From Mucilaginibacter psychrotolerans (lineage in GTDB: Bacteria > Bacteroidota > Bacteroidia > Sphingobacteriales > Sphingobacteriaceae), in assembly GCF_004519315.1 (NCBI RefSeq), contig NZ_SOZE01000014.1:62001-126000 (forward strand): a DNA stretch of 64,000 nucleotides. Reading direction: 5' to 3'. The position numbers were made by a program, and so were the translations under genes. This document shows, piece after piece, positions 40,876 through 46,906 of this stretch. Under the pieces are notes generated by a model that worked only from the letters and a program-made list of their open reading frames with translations, was not told where the DNA came from and made no database searches. The first letter of the stretch is position 1; each line of letters opens with the position of its first letter.

Positions 40876-42965
40876 GATTGCAATACTGCCTCTCTTTTAT
40901 CTTTTACCGATTGCAAAAATGCTGTAGCCTGCTGTTTGTAAGCTGTCGCGAATGCTTCTGACGGTTCGTTTTTGTTTATTTGCAGCACCAGGTCGTTAAA
41001 GGTACCCGCTAAGGTAAACTCGCCGGTGGCTACATAATTGTTATCAAATTCTTTGATGATGCCTGTTTGTGTGCTGCTGTTTACGCCTTTATCCAGCAGT
41101 AAAGCCTTAGCCGCGCTAATCATGGTGTTGTAGGAGTGATAAATAGCATCACTCCACAAGCCTTTGGCATACGAGCCGTTTGCCCAGCCCAATTTTTCTT
41201 CGCTCTCGAAGAGTAAAGTGGCAACCAAATCGATGATCACCCCGGCGCATTCACCTACACCAATGGCGCTTACGTATGTTTCCTGGTGGCCCCAGTCAAC
41301 AAATTCATCGTCGGTAAGGGTGGTTAAATCGGCAAGTGGTTTTAATAGGCGGTAAAAGTAATCCTTGCCCTGCCGGTCGTAGTAAGCGTGGTAGGTTTCG
41401 TTTTCCTCTGCAAATGCTTTATAGTCGTCTAGCACGGCACGCAAAGCATGCGTTGCACGTTTTGAAGGGACCTTGATAACCCTGTCTGCAGCGCGACCTT
41501 CGCCGTTGCCAACCGTGCCACCACCCAGCATTACCTGTACCGACGGCAATACCCTGGCACCCGCCTTTAACGAACTACCGTGGAAGCCTATATGCGCCAA
41601 ACCATGCTGGCCGCAGCTATTCATACAGCCGCTTATTTTTATCTTGATTTCTTTATTGTAGATAAAATCTTCGTATTCGTTGTAAATTACATCTTCCAGC
41701 ACCTTAGCCATGGTCATACTGTTGCTGATACCCAGGTTGCAGGTATCGGTGCCGGGGCAGGTGGTTACATCGGCCAGGGTATCAAAGCCAGGCGCGGCAA
41801 AATCAAGCGCGTTAAGGCCTTGGTACAATGCAGGCAAAGCTTCTTTACGGACGAATTTAAGCAACAAGCCCTGGTTTTGGGTGATGCGTATCTCATCGCC
41901 AACATAAGGGCGGATGGCATCAACCAGTTTACGTGCAACATCTGTAGGGATATCGCCAACCGGCACTTTAATATACACGCCAAAGAAACCTTTTTGTTTC
42001 TGTTCGAATACGTTGGTAGTCAGCCATTGCTCATAGCGGAACGGATTGGCAATCTCTATCGCAGGATATTCGCTAGTTTCGGGCAGTACCGGTGTGGGGA
42101 CGGCATCGCGGTTGATTGCGTAAGTTTTAACCTTGATAGCGGTGCGTTCTTCTTTAGCCAAGCGCAGCACTTCCTCTAAACCAATTTTTTGAATTAAATA
42201 TTTTAACCGGGCCTTGTTGCGGTTATTGCGCTCGCCATGGCGGTCGAACACGCGGATGATGGCTTCGGTATAAGGTATCAGCTGATCTTCGGGCAGGAAA
42301 TCTTCAACCGGACTAGCCAGTAAAGGCTGCGCGCCAAGCCCGCCGCCAAGCATCACTTTAAAACCCCGTTCACCGTTCGCGTTTATTTTTGGGATAAAGC
42401 CTAGATCGTGGATGTAAGAGAATGCAGTATCATCGTCGTTTGCAGAGAACGATATCTTGAATTTGCGGCCCATTTCCTGGCAGATGGGGTTCCTTAAAAA
42501 GTACCGGAACATCGCATCAGCATAAGGCGAAACATCAAACGGTTCCTTTGGGTCGATGCCCGAAGTAGGGGATGAGGTTACGTTCCTTACGGTGTTACCG
42601 CAGGCTTCGCGCAGGGTGATATCGTCGCGCTCCAACTCGGCCCATAGTTGTGGGGTACGGTCGAGGCTAACGTAATGTATCTGTATATCCTGGCGGGTGG
42701 TGAGGTGCAGGTTGCCGCTTCCGTATTCGTCAGATATATCGGCAATCTTCAATAGCTGCTTAAAAGTGACTTTACCGAAAGGTAATTTGATGCGCACCAT
42801 CTGCACGCCCGGCTGACGCTGGCCATATACACCGCGCGCTAAACGCAGGCTGCGGAACTTCTCATCGTGTATCTTACCCTCGCGGAACGCGCGTATCTTC
42901 CTTTCCAGGTCGATAATATCCTGTTCCACGATGGGATTCTCCAGTTCAGTCCTGAAGCTCTGCAT
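40872..42965 (-). CDS. Assimilatory siroheme sulfite (or nitrite) reductase with C-terminal extension
   Basis: This 697-residue enzyme reduces sulfite to sulfide by six electrons. It has the twofold ferredoxin-like and [4Fe-4S]-siroheme repeats, with cluster ligands Cys403 and Cys409 (TCPGTDTCNLG) and Cys447 and Cys451 (SGCMNSCGQHG). The context, with APS reductase and sulfate adenylyltransferase, points to sulfite rather than nitrite. The last ~140 residues are a helical extension (DLVATLLFESEEKLGWA, YHSYNTMISAAKALLLDK) with a HEPN-like look. It is the first structural gene of the operon and is preceded by a leader peptide and attenuator. Confidence 0.92.
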   Translation of the reverse strand: MQSFRTELENPIVEQDIIDLERKIRAFREGKIHDEKFRSLRLARGVYGQRQPGVQMVRIKLPFGKVTFKQLLKIADISDEYGSGNLHLTTRQDIQIHYVSLDRTPQLWAELERDDITLREACGNTVRNVTSSPTSGIDPKEPFDVSPYADAMFRYFLRNPICQEMGRKFKISFSANDDDTAFSYIHDLGFIPKINANGERGFKVMLGGGLGAQPLLASPVEDFLPEDQLIPYTEAIIRVFDRHGERNNRNKARLKYLIQKIGLEEVLRLAKEERTAIKVKTYAINRDAVPTPVLPETSEYPAIEIANPFRYEQWLTTNVFEQKQKGFFGVYIKVPVGDIPTDVARKLVDAIRPYVGDEIRITQNQGLLLKFVRKEALPALYQGLNALDFAAPGFDTLADVTTCPGTDTCNLGISNSMTMAKVLEDVIYNEYEDFIYNKEIKIKISGCMNSCGQHGLAHIGFHGSSLKAGARVLPSVQVMLGGGTVGNGEGRAADRVIKVPSKRATHALRAVLDDYKAFAEENETYHAYYDRQGKDYFYRLLKPLADLTTLTDDEFVDWGHQETYVSAIGVGECAGVIIDLVATLLFESEEKLGWANGSYAKGLWSDAIYHSYNTMISAAKALLLDKGVNSSTQTGIIKEFDNNYVATGEFTLAGTFNDLVLQINKNEPSEAFATAYKQQATAFLQSVKDKREAVLQS

Positions 42966-42994
42966 AGTATTTAATTTAGTTTTAGTATAAAAAA

Positions 42995-43019
42995 GCCCCT
43001 TCGCTGTGGCTGAAGAGGC
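42995..43019 (-). terminator. Attenuator terminator in the sulfite reductase leader
   Basis: On the transcript GCCTCTTC (43012-43019) pairs with GAAGGGGC (42995-43002), eight pairs with one G-U, loop of nine, then six T at 42989-42994. It ends 23 bases before the sulfite reductase ATG and lies between the leader peptide and the operon. Confidence 0.85.
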
Positions 43020-43049
43020 ATGTATGCTTATTTCTACAACCTTACCTCC
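43014..43049 (-). promoter_or_regulatory. Candidate antiterminator pairing
   Basis: GGAGGTA (43043-43049), which overlaps the last codons and stop of the leader ORF, can pair over seven positions (two G-U) with TGCCTCT (43014-43020), the first arm of the terminator. The two structures are mutually exclusive. Confidence 0.6.
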
Positions 43050-43116
43050 ACAAATTATCGCCTTGCATACAGCAATAATTGTGGTTGATTTGGTATGTAG
43101 TATTTGTATTCATCAT
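43042..43116 (-). CDS. 24-residue leader peptide with Cys-Cys-Met codons
   Basis: The frame ATGATG..TAA encodes 24 residues beginning MMNTNTTYQ and ending GDNLWR. Codons 15-17 are TGC TGT ATG (Cys-Cys-Met, 43066-43074). It starts 10 bases after a perfect -7 element and stops 23 bases before an intrinsic terminator that guards the sulfur operon. A ribosome slowed at the Cys codons would leave GGAGGTA free to form the antiterminator; a ribosome reaching the stop codon would cover it and let the terminator form. This is the classical attenuation layout, here probably reporting charged tRNA-Cys (or Met). The peptide itself need have no function. Confidence 0.8.
   Translation of the reverse strand: MMNTNTTYQINHNYCCMQGDNLWR
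43066..43071 (-). promoter_or_regulatory. TGTATGC / GCATACA long-range pairing in the leader
   Basis: TGTATGC, overlapping the second Cys and the Met codon (43065-43071), is exactly complementary to GCATACA at 43021-43027, between the leader stop and the terminator. The outer arms CCACAATTATTGC and GCGATAATTTGTGG can form a hairpin around it, so a pseudoknot is possible when the leader is not translated. Confidence 0.5.
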
Positions 43117-43126
43117 TTCGATAGCC

Positions 43127-43134
43127 CAAATATA
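43127..43134 (-). promoter_or_regulatory. -7 element of the sulfate-assimilation operon
   Basis: On the minus strand TATATTTG matches TAnnTTTG exactly and lies 10 bases ahead of the leader peptide ATG. No clear -33 TTG is seen at normal spacing. Confidence 0.6.
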
Positions 43135-43209
43135 TATATAGTATAGGGGAATAGTAGAATTTATTTGAAAAAAGTGAGCATTTGATTTTGTGATGACCAT
43201 CCGAGCTTA

Positions 43210-43433
43210 CCACTGCGTCCTTGCGAGTATCCACCAGGGGGTGCCCTGGAAAAAAATGCGATGACGCGAAAAAAAGTATATTGATTATCAATAACTTACA
43301 GCCGCGTCATTATAAGCGATAGCGCGGCAATCATCGGTATGAAGGTCGGATTTGCACAGCGGCTCTGCTTGCCGATGATTGCCACAGCCTCCCGCGCACG
43401 TTCCTCCGCTTCGGCTTCGCAAGGACGTAGTGG
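43210..43433. repeat. ~220-bp element with terminal inverted repeats, copy 1
   Basis: The ends (43210-43226 and 43417-43433) are inverted complements in 16 of 17 positions, with core CGTCCTTGCGA / TCGCAAGGACG. Inside is a palindrome CCAGGGGGTGCCCTGG-like motif, the sequence TTGATTATCAATAA and a 12-base perfect hairpin GGCAATCATCGG / CCGATGATTGCC. About 105 of 121 positions of 43216-43335 match copy 2 at 49749-49869. It encodes nothing recognisable. Confidence 0.85.
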
Positions 43434-43436
43434 AGT

Positions 43437-43500
43437 GAATTCGTGAAATTCGTCTCAATTGGTGAAAATTTGTGTTCACTCAATTCGGCTCAATAGCTGT
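43437..43500. repeat. Iterated-word stretch (GAATTCGTGAAATTCGTC)
   Basis: GAATTCGTGAAATTCGTC, CAATTGGTGAAAATTTGTG and CTCAATTCGGCTCAAT are successive variants of one word, placed between element copy 1 and the end of the gene at 43503. Confidence 0.45.
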
Positions 43501-43502
43501 TA

Positions 43503-44504
43503 TTATTGATACTGTATATAAAGCGGTGCCGGTTTCAGGCTAAGCACTTCTTTTGGGGTAAGCATGCGGTTCGGTGCATTTTTGATATCGTTTTTGTAAA
43601 ACAGCTTAAAGCCGGTGAATTGTACCGGTTCGCCCTGCACGAAGTATTTGTAAGTGCCTTTCTTGAGTTCGGGCGGGCCCCAGCCATCCATATCCATTAC
43701 GAATTGTACGTTATCGCGTAGCTTGATATCCTGGTAGTTGGTCACCATGCGCTTGGTAAAACGATGCACCACGAATATTTTGGGCGGCAGGTTGTATTTA
43801 ATGCAAAGCTTGCTCAGGTAATCGCTCACGTAGTTAATGTCAGCCGCATCAAAAGTGCCGATGCGTTTGCCCGGCACGCTGCCCTCTTTCATCGAAAACT
43901 CAGGGTCGATACCGAAGTGTACGTTGGGCATTTTCAAATATTTTTCCAGGCGGGGCAGTTCGGTTTGTACCGTGCTGTAGCCAACCTGTATATCCAAAAA
44001 CACCAATGCATTTATCGGCTTAGCCATTTCTATTGCTTTATCAATCTGGCTAAAAGGCATGCGTAAATTGTATAATTTATTGGCACCGGCATCGGCCTGT
44101 GCGGTTACGCATATATAATGCAGGGCTGGTATCACTGGGGTAAGCGTATCAGCAGCTTGCCATGCTTTTACTTCAGCCATTAGTCTACGGCGCATTTCAA
44201 CGGGTTCATATTGGCCCAGCACACCCATGTTTTTGGAGTACATATTGCCGTAGTAGGCTACGATACGGTTAAAGGGCAATATGGCACCGGGGCGGGGGTA
44301 AGGCGCATTTTTAACAGGCCAGCGTTTATCGCCATTACCCATGCGGGCCATCAACGAATCGTAGCGGGCGGTATCCAGGGTGGGTTTTAAGGTGGTGTCT
44401 TTAACGGCCACTTTTAGGGTAGTATCTTTAACGGTGACTTGCGCAGATGTGGTGGTGATGGAGGCGGCGAAAATAACAAGCAGCAGGCGGAAGATGTTTT
44501 TCAA
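43503..44504 (-). CDS. Secreted protein, glycosidase-like TIM barrel suspected
   Basis: This 333-residue protein has a signal peptide (MKNIFRLLLVIFAASITTTSAQ), then a short duplicated segment (VKDTTLK twice, residues ~25-40). The globular part has strand-ending segments typical of a barrel enzyme: FNRIVAYYGNMYSKNMGVLG, VIPALHYICVTAQ, ALVFLDIQVG, VHFGIDPEFSM, FVVHRFTKRM and VQFVMDMDGWG. Acidic residues after strands (DIQ, DPEF, DMDG) could be catalytic. No family name is certain. It stands alone, downstream of a 365-base gap. Confidence 0.7.
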   Translation of the reverse strand: MKNIFRLLLVIFAASITTTSAQVTVKDTTLKVAVKDTTLKPTLDTARYDSLMARMGNGDKRWPVKNAPYPRPGAILPFNRIVAYYGNMYSKNMGVLGQYEPVEMRRRLMAEVKAWQAADTLTPVIPALHYICVTAQADAGANKLYNLRMPFSQIDKAIEMAKPINALVFLDIQVGYSTVQTELPRLEKYLKMPNVHFGIDPEFSMKEGSVPGKRIGTFDAADINYVSDYLSKLCIKYNLPPKIFVVHRFTKRMVTNYQDIKLRDNVQFVMDMDGWGPPELKKGTYKYFVQGEPVQFTGFKLFYKNDIKNAPNRMLTPKEVLSLKPAPLYIQYQ

Positions 44505-44670
44505 ATGTGTTTGCTTTGGGTATAATCAACACGCAATATAGCATTAGGTTTGCGTAAACTCGGCAATATTTTGAAGATTTACGACGATTTTTGGCTATAA
44601 AGATACTGACATAGCATGGACTTAATTTAAGGATGTCGGATACTTAAACCCATCGACGGATTATGCCCTA

Positions 44671-44707
44671 AAGGTGTTTCACTTTTGTTAAAAAAAAGTG
44701 TTCCGCT
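44671..44707. repeat. GTGTTTCACT / AAGTGTTCCGC element, first copy
   Basis: GTGTTTCACT and AAGTGTTCCGC occur here 15 bases apart, and again as a wider pair at 44787-44847. The second AAGTGTTCCGC is part of the hscA terminator. CACTTTT and AAAAGTG inside the first copy can form a small hairpin. No gene is seen in the 44505-44869 gap. Confidence 0.45.
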
Positions 44708-44837
44708 TGTTTTAGCAGAGTTTATTTAAATTGTTAACATTAAGGTAATTGTGTGCTTTACCTAAAGTTTATCGGGTATGCCAAAGTGTTTCACTAAAAA
44801 TGTAACCATTTGATAATCAGCACTAATTTAAAAATAA

Positions 44838-44862
44838 GTGTTCCGCATTCAAAGTGGAACAC
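44838..44862 (-). terminator. hscA terminator
   Basis: GTGTTCC (44838-44844) and GGAACAC (44856-44862) pair, and on the minus strand TTATTTTTAAA follows, just after the hscA stop codon. Confidence 0.75.
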
Positions 44863-44869
44863 CTGTGGC

Positions 44870-46726
44870 TTACTCCACGCTCTTCCCGCGCATGGCGGTG
44901 CCTATGGCGATATCCATCACGCGCTCGGCAAAGGGGCGGGTAAAGTTATTTAACTCATCTATTTTGGCGTGTATCAGGTCCTTATCTTCGGTACCTAATG
45001 ATACCTGTAGGTTGGTAAGGTATTGTTTGGTTTGGGCAATTTCGGCTTCATCTAACAAGTTTCCGTTTTTCTCCAGGAAACGCTCCACGGTATAAACCAT
45101 TTGCTCTCCTTCGGTTTTGGCTTCTATCAGCATACGGGCGGCTACGTCGTCTTTGGCGTTCGTGATGCTGTCCATCAGCATTTTCTCCACCAGTTCGTCG
45201 TTTATGCCGTAGGCTGGTTTTACTTCTACTTCCTGCTTAACACCGCTGCGCAGCTCTATGGCCTGCACTTTCAAAATACCATCGGCATTCAAAATGAAGT
45301 TGATATCTACTTTGGGGAAGCCGGCTGGCATAGCGGGTATGCCTTTCAATTCGAATTCGGCTAGCTTGCGGTTCTCTTTGATCAGGTCGCGCTCGCCCTG
45401 GTAAACGGCAATTTTCATGTTCACCTGCCCATCCTTGCTCGTCGTGTATTGCCTACCTGCCTTGGTTGGTATTTTTGAGTTGCGGGGGATAATGGTATCC
45501 ATCAACCCGCCCATGGTTTCTATACCAAGCGACAGCGGAGTAACATCAAGCAGTAGAATATCGCTGCGGTTGCCGGCCAAAACATCGGCTTGTATAGCTG
45601 CGCCAAGGGCAACTACCTCGTCGGGGTTTACATCATCGTGCACGGGGCGACCGAAGAATTCAGCTACCATTTTCTTCACCAAAGCGGTACGGGTACTGCC
45701 GCCCACCATGATTACCTCGTCAATATCAGCAACCGTAAGTTTGGCGTCGTTCAATGCATTTTGGCAAGCGGTAATGGTTTGCTGCACTTTGGGCAATATC
45801 AGTTCTTCGAAGGTGTTACGGTCTATAGTGCACCAAATGTCGCCTATCTTTTCGTTGAAAAGGCTTTGGTGCGCAAATGCCTTTTTGGCTTCTTCGGCTT
45901 TCAGTCGAAGTTGTTGGGTAAGCTCGCGGTTTTCAGCCAGTTCGGCTTTATTTATATTGTTCTTTTCTATCCAGAAATCGGCAATAGTGCGGTCGAAATC
46001 GTCGCCGCCTAAAAAGGTATCGCCATTAGTAGATAGCACCTCGAAGATGCCGTTTTGTATCTGTAATATCGATACATCGAAAGTGCCGCCGCCCAAATCG
46101 TACACCGCAACAGTTTTGGTTTCTTCCGGATCGAGGCCTATACCGTAGGCCAGGCTTGCTGCAGTAGGTTCGTTTACAATGCGTAAAACATCAAGGCCAG
46201 CCAGTTTACCTGCATCCCTTGTTGCCTGCCGCTGCGAATCGTTAAAGTAAGCTGGTACCGTAATTACTGCCCGGTTAACCGGCGTTTTGAGCGCATGCTC
46301 TGCACGGTCTTTTAATTCTTTCAGTATCAGGCCAGATAGTTCAATAGGCGTATAGAACTTATCGCCTACTTTTATTTTTACGAGGCTTTCGGTATCATCG
46401 TCGATGATTTTGTAGGAAAAGAAATTCTGGTAGTCCTTTACATCTGCATAGGAGCGGCCAAGCAAACGTTTTACCGAAAAAACCGTATTCTGTGGGTCGG
46501 TTATCAGGTGTTCCTTGGCTTCGTTGCCTACCGTGATATCGCCCGTTGGGCCAAAATGCACTACCGAAGGCACTAAAACACCCTTACCGGTATCGTTAAT
46601 TACTTTCGGGTTCTTGTCCGGGTCTATAAAGGCGACCAGCGAGTTGGTGGTACCCAGGTCAATCCCTACGATGATATCTTCTTTTTGTATAGAACCTGTT
46701 GCCAGGTTGATAGAAACTTTAGCCAT
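44870..46726 (-). CDS. hscA: HscA/DnaK-type Hsp70 chaperone
   Basis: This 618-residue Hsp70 has the ATPase motifs [27 protein letters not shown] and [13 protein letters not shown], followed by the substrate-binding domain ([32 protein letters not shown]) and a helical lid. It lacks the C-terminal EEVD-like or glycine-rich tail of DnaK and has the closer look of HscA, the chaperone for iron-sulfur cluster transfer. No hscB, fdx or isc genes are adjacent, so the specific role is an inference. The frame is open to 46780, but the MAKVSIN start at 46724-46726 matches the family and lies 20 bases after a -7 element. Confidence 0.88.
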   Translation of the reverse strand: MAKVSINLATGSIQKEDIIVGIDLGTTNSLVAFIDPDKNPKVINDTGKGVLVPSVVHFGPTGDITVGNEAKEHLITDPQNTVFSVKRLLGRSYADVKDYQNFFSYKIIDDDTESLVKIKVGDKFYTPIELSGLILKELKDRAEHALKTPVNRAVITVPAYFNDSQRQATRDAGKLAGLDVLRIVNEPTAASLAYGIGLDPEETKTVAVYDLGGGTFDVSILQIQNGIFEVLSTNGDTFLGGDDFDRTIADFWIEKNNINKAELAENRELTQQLRLKAEEAKKAFAHQSLFNEKIGDIWCTIDRNTFEELILPKVQQTITACQNALNDAKLTVADIDEVIMVGGSTRTALVKKMVAEFFGRPVHDDVNPDEVVALGAAIQADVLAGNRSDILLLDVTPLSLGIETMGGLMDTIIPRNSKIPTKAGRQYTTSKDGQVNMKIAVYQGERDLIKENRKLAEFELKGIPAMPAGFPKVDINFILNADGILKVQAIELRSGVKQEVEVKPAYGINDELVEKMLMDSITNAKDDVAARMLIEAKTEGEQMVYTVERFLEKNGNLLDEAEIAQTKQYLTNLQVSLGTEDKDLIHAKIDELNNFTRPFAERVMDIAIGTAMRGKSVE

Positions 46727-46746
46727 GATGTATCGGTAACAAAGGG

Positions 46747-46754
46747 CAAATGTA
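46747..46754 (-). promoter_or_regulatory. hscA -7 element
   Basis: On the minus strand TACATTTG matches TAnnTTTG, 20 bases ahead of the ATG. Confidence 0.5.
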
Positions 46755-46782
46755 CGTGGTTTTAAACCCATGAATGTCATCT

Positions 46783-46871
46783 GAATCAGAATTTACAGAA
46801 TTATGGAATTTTCAGAATTGACAAAGCCGCCCTGCATTCTGTTAATTTTATAATTCTGTGAATTCTGATTC
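46783..46871. repeat. Iterated-word inverted repeat (word CAGAATT), divergent gap
   Basis: Positions 46783-46803 and 46851-46871 are inverted complements in 20 of 21 positions. Between them are further CAGAATT/AATTCTG words (46813-46819, 46836-46840). It lies between the starts of hscA and the large protein at 46907. Confidence 0.8.
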
Positions 46872-46906
46872 GGACAAATTGATTGAGAATATTTACTTTC
46901 ACCCCA

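Noticed and set aside
42960..43140. SAM riboswitch in front of the sulfite reductase
   Set aside because: The conserved SAM-I and SAM-II core sequences are not present, while a start-to-stop leader ORF with Cys codons is.
43055..43291. Minus-strand frame of 78 codons across the sulfur leader and element copy 1
   Set aside because: It runs through repeat DNA, is in another frame from the Cys-Cys leader, and has no protein-like composition.
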